Below, in pieces: positions 48,801-58,329 of a DNA stretch of 64,000 nt (position 1 is its first letter; every line of letters starts with the position of its first letter). A program made the translations under genes and the position numbers. Under the pieces are notes generated by a model. That model was not told the origin of the DNA. It did not search any database and was given only the letters and a program-made list of their open reading frames with translations. The stretch is from positions 10,602,052 to 10,666,051 of the forward strand of contig NC_088776.1 of assembly GCF_954871325.1 (NCBI RefSeq), in the 5' to 3' direction. Origin of the DNA: Gordionus sp. m RMFG-2023. Lineage: Eukaryota; Nematomorpha; Gordioida; Chordodea; Parachordodidae.

Positions 48801-51800
48801 ACTTGCATGATATATCCAAAAATGTTAGCTGCTTTTTTTCCAAATCATTTTTGCTATTTGCAAAAGAAGACATCATTATTCAAATTTATATATATAGATT
48901 TGGAAAGTCCAGTAAAATCTCAATCTATAAAACTATCTCATTCTAGAACACTTCATTCTTTAACACTTTCACATTCTCCACCCAAGGTCATATTTATAAA
49001 CTGAAAAATAAAAACAAATCTCCATCTAGGGTATTTTAACTTTCTAGAACAATCCTTCTAGAGCATTTCCTCTTTCTAGAACACCTTCTCTCTCTAGAGC
49101 ATTTCCTCATTCTGGAACATCTTTTCCATTTAGAATAATTTCTCTTTCTAGAAAACCTTCTTCATCTAGAGCATTTCTACCAAATATATTATGAAATTTG
49201 AAATAAATTTTAAAAATTAAAATGCCATTTTATCGGATAGAAAAATTATATAATATTGGCAGATAACCCATATTTTTAAAAAGATGAAATATCGGCCAGA
49301 TCCGATTCGATAAAAAATACCCCCCCCCCCCCTTTAATGAACATACGAAAATATGTATAAATAACCAACCTTTATTTCCGCTTCAAAATTTCGAGAGGCT
49401 TCCTCCAAATCGCTGCCCAAATTTTGGAGATCGTTTTGTAATTCCTTCACCCGATCTTCGGATGATCTTAGATTTTTCTCCATTACCGTTGCCGTTAAAC
49501 ACTCTTCAATATAATTTTTCTATTTATTTTTAAAAAAAACTCGTTAATTAAGTTAAGTTATAATATATACAAATGTACCTTGTAACCATCGAGCTGAGAA
49601 ACTAATTCGTTAGTCCTTTTATCGCGTTCCGCCTCGGTTTTATCCAATGTTTGCGTCAGTTCCGAAATGGTTTGATTACAATCCACAAATCGTGATTCAT
49701 AATTTCGGTTGGAGGCTAGGCATTGATTCAAAGATTCTTCCCTTGACTTTTTTTTACAAATAAAAAATATTATGTAAAAGTATGATCAAGGCTAGATTCT
49801 TAGTGGAATCAGATCCGACGCGATAACAGCTGATCGTTTTTTAAAAAAAATCAGTTTTATAAAGATCAATTTTTTCTTTATTAAAATTAATTCTATTCAT
49901 TGGTGTTGTTAAATGATTAAGCCGAGTCGATTTAGCCGCTACTCGTAGTTTCTAGTCGAAAAAACGACTCTAACTCGAGTTGACTAAATGAGCCGTGTTA
50001 GTCGGTTCGCGAGACGATCCTGAGCCAGATTTTTAAGGAAATTTATAATATCTCATATAAAAATCATGAAAACGAGTTCATTCAAGTTTGACTAAAAGTC
50101 GCTAATCAATTTGGTCGATTAACCTATTTCTGAACTCATGTCGATGAATAAGTCCCTATCAAAAAATGGAATGGGTCAATCAAAAAAAGAAAAGATCCGA
50201 CCAAAAAAGGAAAAGTGTTAATAAAAAAAGAAAAAGTTCAAAAGGCTTAGGAAAAAGTTGGATCAAAAAAGGAAAAGTGTCAATTAAAAGAAGAAAAGTG
50301 GTTATCAAAAAAGGAAAGTAGTCAATCAAAAAGGAAAATGTGTTAATCAAAAAAGGAAAATCAATTTTTTAAAAATATTTTTAAGAAAACAAACTTTTTT
50401 TCTTGTCAATTTTTCCTAAATTTATAATTTTATCTTCTTATTTTGCAATCTCTTTACGTCATGTTTAATCATAATTTTTCTTAATCTTTTCATATTTTTT
50501 CTTCTTCTCATTTTTGAACATTCTTTTTTGTCTTTTTAAAAATAATTTGTTTATTATTAATTTTCACTTAATTTTTATTTCTCATCGCAGACAAATTTTT
50601 TTTTTATTAGTTTATATTAATCATCAATAATTTCCTCTCTACATTTTGGAATATAGATCTCCATATTTCTAAAATAATTCTTTGTATTCTCCTCAAATAT
50701 TCCTCTCTCTTCATGCTCTATAAAACGAGTTAATTCCTCCCCGTTATTGGGATTTTGATTTCAGACGAAATGCTTCCATTGGAGAAACACATTTTCAAAG
50801 GGATTAAGATAAGGACTGTAAGGTATATTTTTATAAATCACCTTACAGTCCTTATCTAAATTCTATTGAAAATTGTATTGTATGTCCTCTTCTTTCCATT
50901 GATTCCCTAATTGTATGGTCAAGGTGAGATAGAACATTATCAATCAAAAAATTATATTCATCATGTTATATTACCTTCTTCAAAATGATTTAATATTACA
51001 TTTACAAAGTTGCTAAAGTGTATAGCGTTGCAGGGGACATCAAGAACCTCCAATCTGAATAATACCGCAATCGTGAGAGCAGCAATGCTAGTTTAATTCA
51101 TTGTCTTTATCAGAGTTGTTAACGCTCCTTTATAAAAGTAGCTAACTCCCGCTCCTACCTTCTCAAAAGGAACTAGCTCCCGCTCCCGCTACTACATTTT
51201 TTAAAGTAACTAGCTCCCGTTCCAAGTAATGGAGTACCACTCCATAACCGCTCCTTTGATTTTCAATTTTTTCGAAGGTACACGAAACTCATATTATTTT
51301 ATCAAAAGTTTTAATTATTAAATGATGTATCAAAATATTTATAATTTATTAGCTTTTAAAAGTAAAAAATTTTCTAAATTAGAATCTAACAAACATCCAC
51401 GCCTCTCCCCTAAGACCTGTTTTGTAATACTAAATAGGCGCTTCACAGGAGCACTAGAGGGGATCGGGGTATTATATTTTATAAAGATATTTTTTAATTC
51501 ATGAAATTTAGCAAAAATAGTAATTTTGGTATCATTATTTAAAAATTATTGTCCAATATATTATCTTCCTGATGATCAATTTCACGGAATGTAAAAAAAT
51601 CTTCCAAATCATTGCAGGGTTCCCGTGAACTAGTAGCTGTTTTTGCATCAGGTTTTTGTTTTCTTAAAAAATTAATCAATTTATATTTTTGTTCCATATT
51701 TTGTGGATTTTTTATCCATTCCCAATTTAATTTGAAAGCAGGATGGATAATAGCTGCAATGATATTACCATAATTATAAACATTTGATAATCTGCAATAA

Positions 51801-54424
51801 AGTTATTTAAATAGATATAATTTATTTTTTATTATAAACCTTTTATTTATACCTCTTATAAGAGAGACTTTACAAGAGGTTGGCAAAACTCTAAATCTGC
51901 TAAGTCGTTTAATAAATAAGTTTGGAAATTGTTGGAGTTAGGAAACCCATATCCATATGATGCTCACCTTCAAGGATTTTTAGAGCTTTTTTCAAAGGCT
52001 CAACCTAAAATTTATTTATTTCACTAAGATAACGATTATATTATTATTTACTTAACTATACTCTTTAACAAATTTACATTCTTGAGAGTTAAAGCGTATA
52101 AGACCATGGTTATCACATAACTCATCGAGGTCTTTTTGTTTTCCCTATATTTTATCCATCAAAACCATGGCTTCATAGTATGAATTCCACCTAGTGGAAT
52201 TTGGACATATCACTACCCAATTTTTTCATATTACATGCCATATAGGTAGACATATTTAGCTTATTCCATAAAAATTGACACTTTTGGAAAGAAATTTGCG
52301 ATATTATTTTAAAGCTATTATGAACTAAAGCTTTCTCAGCATCAACTGTAGCCACCAAATTGATGGCAGGCACATCGTGAATGTTGTGGAAGATAATCAT
52401 AGCCTTCTATCCTGTTATTTATGATATCATCAACATCCACAAATTGGAAATCTTCATCAATCTCAGAACTTTTATTTTCAAACATTCTAAAATATAAAAG
52501 GAAAGTTATAATATAAAAATAAATAATTAAGATTACCTGAATGCTTTCACAAAGTTTATACCATTATCAGTAATGGTTTTTATTACTTAGTTCTGAATTT
52601 TGAAACTATGTATATCACTAATAATCTTGGCCAAAACATCGAAAGTATGCTTGCCTTGAACACGCTTTAGGGCTAAAGCTGCAGATTTTCTTTGCAATGA
52701 CTTTGGGTCAATCCAATGAGCTGTTACACCCAAAAAAGACCTTTATAAGAAAGTTAAATTAATCAAGCACATTTAAAAAGATAGGCACTAACCTTTTAAA
52801 TCCACTTTAGCAATCAGCTGTGGTACACACATAAGATACTTCAGATAGCATTTCTATAATATCATCTATCATTTTATCATAACGCAAACTTATCTTTGCT
52901 ACTAATGTTTGGCGGCACATTACCTTTGCTGAGGGGGAAAACGTTTTTATCATTTTGACAAAGCTAAGATTGTCTACAGTTGATAATGGAACTAATGTCT
53001 CAATGACATAATCAATAATTGCATTATCTCCTTCAGTTTTTGAAGGTTCATAATTTTTTTGACTAAAATTTAATAGTGACTGTTTTTTCTCAGGAGACTT
53101 TATTTTTTGGCTAATAATAGTGAAAGGCTCCCTTTCCTAGATGACCTCGAAAATATCATTATCTTCCTTCCTAGGAGTCAAAATTTGATAATCCTTGGGG
53201 ACTTGAACACTAGGATTGGAAAGGAGGATTCCTTTATTAGAGACAGGGTAATTGACAATGCAACCATCTCTCAATAAATAGTGATGACAGTAGGAAGGTC
53301 TTGAAGATGTGTAGAAGTATGAACCTTAAAGTTGAGAATACCTTCTCCCACAATTAATACAACACTCTAACTTTTAGAAGAAATAATATCAAATCACAGA
53401 TCGATTTTTTCATCTCTAACATTCATATTTAGTTTTTAGATGTAAAAGTAATGTCGATCATTAATAATTCTGATCATAATATAATCAGGGCAAGTATCAC
53501 CGTGAGGAATTTATGGGGTAACTCTCAGCGTCTCGCTATCCAAACCCAGCCTAGATACCTTCCCTGAAAAAGGAATAATAACTACAACGGCAGGAAGTAA
53601 AGCTGCAGTTGGATCAAAATTTAAGTGATGGGGTTTTGGAAATAAAAAAAATTGTCGGAAGGTAACAAACATGCCACAAAAACCACTTTTTGAACATAAT
53701 TTTTTATTAAACATATTTTCAAAATACTTAAAAAGTATTGAAATTATTAAGCATTTTTTTTTATTTTATCCATAATTACTATTTTTTATAAATGTAACCA
53801 AAAAAAGATACCAAGTTCCATTCCTTTGCCTAAATCCTAGCTATCTTATATAATGTGTTAGTAAATTGTTAAAAACTCAATTTCGGCATTTTAATCTTCA
53901 ATATATTGACAATTAATTCGAAAATTACAAACTGGAAAAAAGCATCTTGTAAATATATGGAGTATACGATTTAAATCGTATCCACGGTACTTGGGATTTT
54001 ATTTCTATCAAGATTTTATAAAAAAAAGAGTAAAACATCCAAAAATTAACCTTCAATTTTTTCAAAAGTAGCTCGATATCGGGTTGAAGCCCCATATGTA
54101 AGACATTAGCTAATTTTAGTATCCTTTCATCCAAATAGTCTAGTTTGTTTCCTATTGAGGTAGCTTGCAAGCAAGGATTCCAGCATTCGAATATATTTTT
54201 GTAAACGGTTACAAGGTTACGATAACATTCCGGAATTTGATTGTGTCGTTGAGATTCTAGAGTTCTTATTCATAATTTGTTTAAAAATAAATAAAAAATC
54301 TTTCTATTTTCTTAAAAAAATAGATGATAAATGAATATGATTATTGTTATTTTCAAAAGCTTGATGTGGTAAATGGACATATAATACTTACCTAGACCGA
54401 CATTAGAATGTTTTGAAGCATCAT
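36807..54424 (-). CDS. CCDC186: Coiled-coil protein with CCDC186 (CCCP-1/golgin-104)-like C-terminus
   Basis: Ten minus-strand exons join in frame to 545 residues: 54424-54402 (tentative first exon), 54264-54051, 49746-49579, 49519-49370, 47862-47731, 46793-46552, 45381-45231, 37779-37608, 37359-37127 and 36959-36807. The middle is heptad-rich coiled coil (exons 3-5: SELTQTLDKTEAERD, RVKELQNDLQNLGSDLEE, LREEVKNLKEDNANLTRDL), then a Ser/Thr/Asn-rich linker. The C-terminus has VKYLEESAAGLADDLMRKN, EIIEKYA, GMPLYG, NKRLKIMLEETLTKNI and EVMSKEICVIKNL. These match the remembered CCDC186 tail (LA-S/D-ELL-x-K-x-I-I, [32 protein letters not shown]). CCDC186 acts at the trans-Golgi in dense-core-vesicle maturation. 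The N-terminal domain (CYRNLVTVYKNIFECWNPCL) is not one I recognise, and the start is uncertain. Introns of 4.3 and 7.5 kb carry transposons. Confidence 0.6.
37780..38906. other. CCDC186-like intron, AT-rich with short repeated words
   Basis: Patches at 37,810-37,910 and 38,440-38,540 repeat AACTAGTTA and TAACTAG words. A G-run lies at about 38,668-38,688. No gene found. Confidence 0.4.
38907..39083 (-). CDS. Small unassigned frame, 58 codons
   Basis: Starts MEIFCRKRRRMKVGQYES, then LSVKCGSRRRFKKY and ends near KKRDPDEYVKYVTSHYVF. It is strongly basic and richer in G+C than its surroundings. A second minus-strand frame covering part of it (FKQSEILRREISIELING upstream) is also open. Either could be an unrecognised exon or a piece of a decayed gene. 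It is not needed for the CCDC186-like reading frame, whose flanking exons already join in phase. Confidence 0.25.
   Translation of the reverse strand: MEIFCRKRRRMKVGQYESKHLSVKCGSRRRFKKYSNLAKKRDPDEYVKYVTSHYVFRT
39310..39590 (+). mobile_element. Possible diverged solo LTR related to the 56-63 kb gypsy LTR
   Basis: Shares ATTATAACACGTCAATCAT and AATCACGTGG, plus the following AT pattern, with the gypsy LTR at 56,283-56,630. It ends just before the DIRS-like composite. Boundaries are vague. Confidence 0.35.
39700..42704 (+). mobile_element. DIRS-like retroelement composite (RT and RNase H) with inverted ends
   Basis: The outer ends are inverted copies starting GGCTTCGCCGCTACATCC (39,700 plus; 42,704 minus); a third such end lies inside at about 42,034. 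The core frame at 40,132-41,664 holds a reverse transcriptase (VISDFSQVSK, KIDIRSAF, NVYLDDILIYG) followed by RNase H (TDASNSHIG, NAKEVLAAG, FTDS, GGSRS, ADEPSRIW). The GG-x-RS signature and the inverted ends favour DIRS-type elements. No tyrosine recombinase was seen. The RNase H end occurs three times: inverted at about 39,831-40,250, in the core, and as a direct partial copy at about 42,070-42,450. The element is broken and rearranged, though its copies are still similar. It lies in an intron of the CCDC186-like gene. Confidence 0.7.
41800..42045 (+). other. GC-rich segment of the DIRS-like composite, possible gag tail
   Basis: Much richer in G+C than the rest of the window. One plus-strand frame reads an Arg/Lys/Ser/Thr-rich stretch (TYRRPERKDAATTRGKKRK), like the nucleic-acid-binding tail of a gag protein. 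It runs directly into an internal copy of the element's terminal sequence. Confidence 0.4.
42935..43367 (-). pseudogene. Unrecognised coding remnant
   Basis: The minus strand is open in successive frames with normal-looking composition: HLWHMTEGLTLVPLSDMA, VSPLSSNNGKDILGYF, ARFSVTDTSNYWNVNQ, YEGWNNLYSDLVDIKYSS and ASEQNVTETIACWKMMQT. Moving along it needs about two changes of frame, one near an A-run, so it looks like a decayed gene rather than chance. Codon use is less AT-skewed than the neighbourhood. I do not recognise the protein; it could be a processed pseudogene or transposon cargo. Confidence 0.4.
43368..45230. other. CCDC186-like intron with one clear MITE
   Basis: Apart from the short inverted-repeat element at 43,835-43,975 and a hAT-like start (GTAGAGGTCAAAATTTC, about 44,444) with repeated CCGGATTTTT words up to 44,620, nothing is recognised. 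Confidence 0.4.
43835..43975. mobile_element. 140-bp MITE
   Basis: Inverted ends: CATACATAGGAGTCAG followed by TGTAGCGCCATGGTTTGC on the left; the right end inverted gives CATACTTAGAAATTAGTAGC and GCCATTTGTGGTTTGC. Family unknown. Confidence 0.5.
45628..45839. mobile_element. hAT MITE copy, truncated
   Basis: Keeps GGGCCGATTTTTAAAAACG, TCTCGAGGTTTAAAGG and the end TCAACAACCCTA. The left terminus is missing. Confidence 0.55.
46854..47076. mobile_element. 223-bp hAT-type MITE with perfect 8-bp duplication
   Basis: Ends TAGTGTTGTTAAACGG and CCGTTTAACAACACTA. Flanked on both sides by GTAGTAGG (46,846-46,853 and 47,077-47,084). It has exactly the same length as the copy at 4,734. It lies in an intron of the CCDC186-like gene. 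The perfect duplication and long inverted ends make it the best-preserved copy here. Confidence 0.92.
47092..47262. mobile_element. Degenerate hAT MITE copy
   Basis: Next to the intact copy; retains TTTCGAGATTTTGCC, TCAAGGCTTATGTAATATT and the end TTCTAACAACACG. The left end is worn. Confidence 0.45.
47863..48930. other. CCDC186-like intron, AT-rich, no gene
   Basis: Two partial direct repeats of an AT-rich sequence share ATCTCACGAGAAAATCTATA (near 48,364 and 48,614). Nothing else recognised. Confidence 0.4.
48940..49185. repeat. Minisatellite of TTCTAGAA/CTAGAGCATTTC units
   Basis: Imperfect tandem units of roughly 16-35 bp built from TTTCTAGAACACCTTC and CTCTAGAGCATTTCC. The palindrome TTCTAGAA (or TTCTGGAA) recurs at regular spacing. 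It lies in an intron. Confidence 0.7.
49905..50120. mobile_element. hAT-like fragment with AGTCGA/TCGACT words
   Basis: Starts TGGTGTTGTTAAATGATTAA and carries GTCGATTTAGCC, TAGTCGAAAAAACGACT and ACTCGAGTTGACTAAAT. Same theme as 28,033-28,270. Confidence 0.35.
50155..50370. repeat. Minisatellite, about 22-bp unit
   Basis: Around nine degenerate units of GTCAATCAAAAAAGGAAAAG. It is purine-rich on the plus strand. Confidence 0.75.
50630..51105 (-). pseudogene. Tc1/mariner-type (DDE_3) transposase fragment
   Basis: The minus strand reads IAALTIAVLFRLEVLDVP, FFDNVLSHLDHTIRESMERR-GHTIQF, then PYSPYLNPFENVFLQWKHF, then EELTRFIEHEERGIF and EIYIPKCREEIID. LDN-x-x-x-H and PYSP-x-LNP-x-E with W-K are the signature of the second half of IS630/Tc1/mariner catalytic domains. 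Stops and frame changes separate the pieces. A short inverted duplication at 50,806-50,865 (AAGGACTGTAAGGT and its complement) interrupts the region before PYSP. No inverted terminal repeats were located. Confidence 0.65.
51110..51265. repeat. Short repeat patch with AACTAGCTCCCGCTCC words
   Basis: Begins AGAGTTGTTAACGCTCC (hAT-end-like) and repeats GTAGCTAACTCCCGCTCC and AACTAGCTCCCG. Probably another hAT-derived non-autonomous fragment. Confidence 0.35.
51545..53075 (-). pseudogene. Intron-bearing hAT transposase gene, decayed
   Basis: Read on the minus strand: LSFVKMIKTFSPSAKVMCRQ, SLRYDKMIDDIIEML, TTADC (about 52,810), SFLGVTAHWIDPKSLQ, ALALKRVQGKHTFDVLAKII, TITDNGINFVKAF, INLVATVDAEKALVHNSF, FQKCQFLWNKLNMST, NSTRWNSYYEAMVLMDKI, ALKILEGEHHMDMGFLTPT and NYGNIIAAIIHPAFKLNWEW. 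This is the hAT (ZBED-like) order. Apparent introns interrupt it at about 52,740-52,790 (donor GTTAGT), 52,490-52,540 and 52,015-52,065. One stop follows TTADC, one follows LMDKI, and at least two frame changes lie in the C-terminal third near 51,840-51,935. No intact termini were identified. It lies in a 4.3-kb intron of the CCDC186-like gene. Confidence 0.78.
53186..53505 (+). pseudogene. LINE (non-LTR) AP-endonuclease domain fragment
   Basis: The plus strand reads NLIILGDLNTRIGKEDSF then VIDNATIS. A second frame gives KVLKMCRSMNLKVENTFSHN, YNTLTFRRNNIKSQIDFFIS and INNSDHNIIRASI. These are the late endonuclease motifs of CR1/RTE-like LINEs (GD-x-N-x-RIG, NT-x-F, T-F...SQIDF, SDH-x-x-IRA). 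Two in-frame stops and a frame change show decay. The reverse transcriptase is absent. It abuts the hAT remnant. Confidence 0.65.
53510..54050. other. CCDC186-like intron remainder
   Basis: A less AT-rich patch at 53,510-53,660 reads SLSKPSLDTFPEKGI on the plus strand and may belong to the LINE fragment. The rest is AT-rich. Confidence 0.35.
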
Positions 54425-54504
54425 TGAATACAAATCATTTGATGTTACGCCATTTTGATTTTCCGTATAACAATTTATATAAATAAATATTTTTTTAAAA
54501 AAAC

Positions 54505-54732
54505 GTTTTCACAAATTATATGCGAAATCAAAACAGCGTGACCAGCTGATTTGTATACACATTTAAATGAATGAATCGTCAGTAATTTTTGATTAATATA
54601 AAAGTCGCCATTCTCGTAATGAAATATGATAGTCACGTGGCCATTAATTTTATAAGGAAGTGACAAAATAGGAAAGCACCCGTGATTTGATACCTTTAAT
54701 GGAAGACTAATAAGTAACAAGGTTTTGATCAT
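54505..54732 (-). CDS. Possible unassigned exon, 76 codons
   Basis: Starts MIKTLLLISLPLKVSNHGCF, with a hydrophobic beginning like a signal peptide, and runs to HAVLISHIICEN before a GTTTTT sequence that fits this genome's donor style. Composition is ordinary protein-like. It does not join in phase to the exon at 54,264 of the CCDC186-like gene, so it may be a separate gene or chance. Confidence 0.25.
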
Positions 54733-54930
54733 TCTTTATCTAGTATTTTAACCAATAAATTACAAAACATATCTGATATTTGAAAATGGTAGATAGAACA
54801 TTATTTTATTACAAAGAATGAAAAAGATGTCAGATTTGTTTTATTTATTTTGATGGTTTTTAAGGTTGGCCTTGGCAAATAACTTATAAAAAATTTTAAA
54901 TCGGTATAATTTTTTATAATGTGAATTCAT

Positions 54931-56630
54931 AGCTGCCTGGTTGAGGTTATAATTATAAATGTTGTAATTATAAACTTTAATTGGTACATATAAGTACATT
55001 TATATTATTTATGTTGAAAGGGGTAAATTAATATTTTATTTTATATTTTTTTTTGGTGTCTCGTTTGGAAAGTTTAAATTAAAAAATTAATTTAAAACCT
55101 TTATTTTGTAAAATTTGAATTAAAAAATAATAATTTAAAGACTTTAATTGATAAAGTTTTATGGAAGTGGTGTATAAACACATTTATATTCTTTATATTG
55201 AAAGGGGTAAGTTAATATTTTATGTCATATTTTTTTTTTGTCTCGGTTGTAAAGTTTAAAAAAAAATAAATAATTTAAAGACTTTAATTGATAAAGTTTT
55301 GTTTTGGAAGTTGTATATGAACACATTTATCGTCTTTATATTGAAGGGGTAGGTTAACATTCTATGTTAGTTTGTTTTTGTCTCGGTTAGAGAGCTAAAT
55401 TAGAAAATTAATTAAATTTTTTTTGTAGCGTTGGGAGAACTAAATTAGAAAATTAATTTAAAAAACTTTACAGAGCTAAATTAGAAAATTAATTTAAAAA
55501 ACTTTAATTGGTAAAGTTTAAAACTTTAATTGGTAAAGTTTAAAACTTTAATTGGTAAAGTTTTGTTTGGAAGTTGTGTGTAAAAACATTTATATTAAAA
55601 GGGTAAGGTAATATTTTATTTTATATTTTTTTTTCTTTTCCCTCGTTTGTAGAATTTATATTAGGAAATTAATATTCAAGATGGAGACGCTATCCCGGCT
55701 CATTGACATGGGAGATTTTTATTTACAGGTTACCCTTATAAAGAAAAACAACGGGATGACGCTAGCAACGGGTTCCGCTAATGAGAATCAGCCCCCGATT
55801 CAGGAGACGCGACGACGTAGATGTTTTAATTGTCAAGAGGTGGGACATTTACGGCATTAGTGTTCTCGGCTATCGCGGGAGACGCGCGTACCCCTGGAGG
55901 TCATATCTTAAAATCGTATCTATCAAGGACAGAAGCGGGGACATCACGATTCAGAGGGAAGACAACCAACAGACGCAGCTCCCTCAGGGTTAGATAGGGA
56001 GATGGAGATTCCGTGGATATTCGTCGTGTGGATGTTCGGGATCAGTTTGTGAATGGAGTCCGAGGTACAGATGGAGGAGATTTTTTGCAGAGATTAGTGA
56101 CCAATACACTAACAGCTGATGCTTCGCAAACGGCACGAGCTGATGATTTCTGGGTGAATCCAATGTCTATTTAAGAAGATTATTCTTTAAATAATGTAAG
56201 TTTTTTTTTGTAGATATTTTGTTTTTTTCCGCGTTTTTGTTTTATTTCTAACGATATGCCACGATCCCATAAAGGGGTGGCATGTCGTATTCGTAAATAC
56301 GTTTACAATATATATTTTTTTTTACATTCGATATAATTGTAGTTATAAATATATATAGTATATATTATAACACGTCACTCATAATCACGTGTTTTTTTTA
56401 TGGAATATCGTAGTTATATAATATAGATGTATGATTTTATTTTATTATTTTTTTTTTGTGGAATGATATTATTATTGATATTATCGAAAATAAATTTGTT
56501 CTTTCTTTTAGAAGTGTTGGGTTAGTCTTTAGGATTTGTCTTTTTATTTTAGAAGCATTGAGTTAGTTTCTAGGATTTGTTTTAGGTAGGTTTTGTTTTT
56601 GTTGTAGTTTGTGATTGTAGGATTTTTTAG
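54931..56630 (+). mobile_element. 3' part of a Ty3/gypsy element, plus orientation
   Basis: Contains the element's post-pol region with a zinc-knuckle frame (55,681 onward), a polypurine tract (AAAGGGGTGGCA, 56,271-56,282) and a 3' LTR (56,283-56,630). Its first 0.97 kb (54,931-55,899) is an inverted copy of 56,632-57,590 in the neighbouring minus-strand element. Everything 5' of the post-pol region is missing from this copy. Confidence 0.75.
56283..56630 (+). repeat. Ty3/gypsy LTR, plus orientation
   Basis: 348 bp beginning TGTCGTATTCGTAAATACG, preceded by a polypurine tract, so it is the 3' LTR of the plus-strand copy. It is the near-identical inverted partner of 62,683-63,029. It includes the palindrome CACGTG. 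Confidence 0.85.
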
Positions 56631-56851
56631 TCCTCCAGGGGTACGCGCGTCTCCCGCGATAGCCGAGAACACTGGTGCCGTAAATGTCCCACCTCTTGAC
56701 AATTAAAACATCTACATCGTCGCTTCTCCTGAATCGGGGGCTGATTCTCATTAGCGGAACCCGTTGCTAGCGTCATCCCGTTGTTTTTCTTTATAAGGGT
56801 AACCTGTAAATAAAAATCTCCCATGTCAATGAGCCGGGATAGCGTCTCCAT
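56627..56851 (-). CDS. Zinc-knuckle protein frame downstream of pol (Ty3/gypsy)
   Basis: 74 codons starting METLSRLIDMGDFYLQVTL, with a CCHC knuckle CFNCQEVGHLRHQC near the C-terminus. The inverted copy at 55,681 on the plus strand shows the same sequence. It lies about 1.5 kb downstream of the integrase end and is separate from the gag knuckles at 61.7-61.9 kb, so this family seems to carry an additional small gene before the 3' LTR. Confidence 0.5.
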   Translation of the reverse strand: METLSRLIDMGDFYLQVTLIKKNNGMTLATGSANENQPPIQEKRRCRCFNCQEVGHLRHQCSRLSRETRVPLED

Positions 56852-57590
56852 CTTGAATATTAATTTCCTAATATAAATTCTACAAACGAGGGAAAAGAAA
56901 AAAAAATATAAAATAAAATATTACCTTACCCTTTTAATATAAATAATATAAATGTTTTCACACACAACTTCCAAACAAAACTTTACCAATTAATGTTTTT
57001 TAAATTAATTTTCTAATTTAGCTCTGTAAAGTTTTTTAAATTAATTTTCTAATTTAGCTCTCCCAACGCTACAAAAAAAATTAAATTAATTTTCTAATTT
57101 AGCTCTTTAAACGAGACAAAAACAAACTAACATAAAATATTAACCTACCCCTTCAATATAAAGACGATAAATGTGTTCATACACAACTTCCAAAACAAAA
57201 CTTTATCAATTAAAGTCTTAAAATTATTTTTTTTTTAAACTTTACAACCGAGACAAAAAATAAATATGACATAAAATATTAACTTACCCCTTTCAATATA
57301 AAGAATATAAATGTGTTTATACACCACTTCCAAAAAACTTTATCAATTAAAGTCTTTAAATTATTTTTTTTTAATTCAAATTTTACAAAATAAAGGTTTT
57401 AAATTAATTTTTTAATTTAAACTTTCCAAACGAGACACCAAAAAAAATATATAAAATAAAATATTAATTTACCCCTTTCAACATAAATAATATAAATGTA
57501 CTTATAACAATTTTCGAAAAAAAAAACAACTGTACCAATTAAAGTTTATAATTACAACATTTATAATTATAACCTCAACCAGGCATCTAC

Positions 57591-58329
57591 ACCCCTCACT
57601 CCCTCTACAATACTTTTTAACAAAAAACAAAATATGCCGCAATCAGAAAATCAATATCTCTGTTATAACTCACAACAACATATTAACAAATGTTTTTATC
57701 TTCTCTTTACCATAAACCTTCCATCTCATAACATTAAAATATATACTTCTTTTTTTTTACAAGAAAACATAACATGCTTGCCGATAAGTAATTAAAATAT
57801 CAAATCAGATATCAAATCAATTTCTCTACTCAATATATGACTCCTCTTTATCCATTAACAAAATAACATACTACCATTTTCCATTTTTCAACCTTTATTT
57901 ATAGCTAACAACTGGTAACCTCAATGAATATCAACCTTTCCCATTACAAAACATGAAATAATTTAAACCAATACTAAATACATCAAAACAAAAAAAATTA
58001 CCAACAGTTCATTTACATTTAATTTCCCTTTTATGCTTAATTTTTGCATAAATATATATACGTATCACTTTAAGCCTCTCCTATTTGATCCTTTACTTAC
58101 CATTCCCACATACAATACGTTACCCAAACCTTCATTTACACCTTATATATTTGCTCGGAAACGAGTCTAATCCTTCGGGATGCACCTTCATTTATTTATA
58201 TATATATTTTCATATTTATATTATCATATGAGGTACCTCAGATTTACTCCCGCGGTCGTATATGATCATTGTGGCGCATAACTGTGCCGCCCATTTCTAA
58301 TTGAATCAAATTCAACTTTGAACCTCTGT
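57591..58329 (-). other. Post-pol non-coding part of the Ty3/gypsy element
   Basis: Between the integrase end and the inverted-repeat arm. C/A-rich on the plus strand, with no supported frame. This segment is not present in the plus-strand copy. Confidence 0.5.

Noticed and set aside
53511-53714. 67-codon minus-strand frame
   Set aside because: The neighbouring plus strand carries the LINE endonuclease motifs; this frame has no motif of its own.
54402-54425. Perfect GTAAGT at about 54,392 as a donor for the first CCDC186-like exon
   Set aside because: Using it leaves an in-frame stop or no ATG in the required frame; the GTCGGT 10 bases upstream keeps an ATG-started frame, so it was preferred, tentatively.
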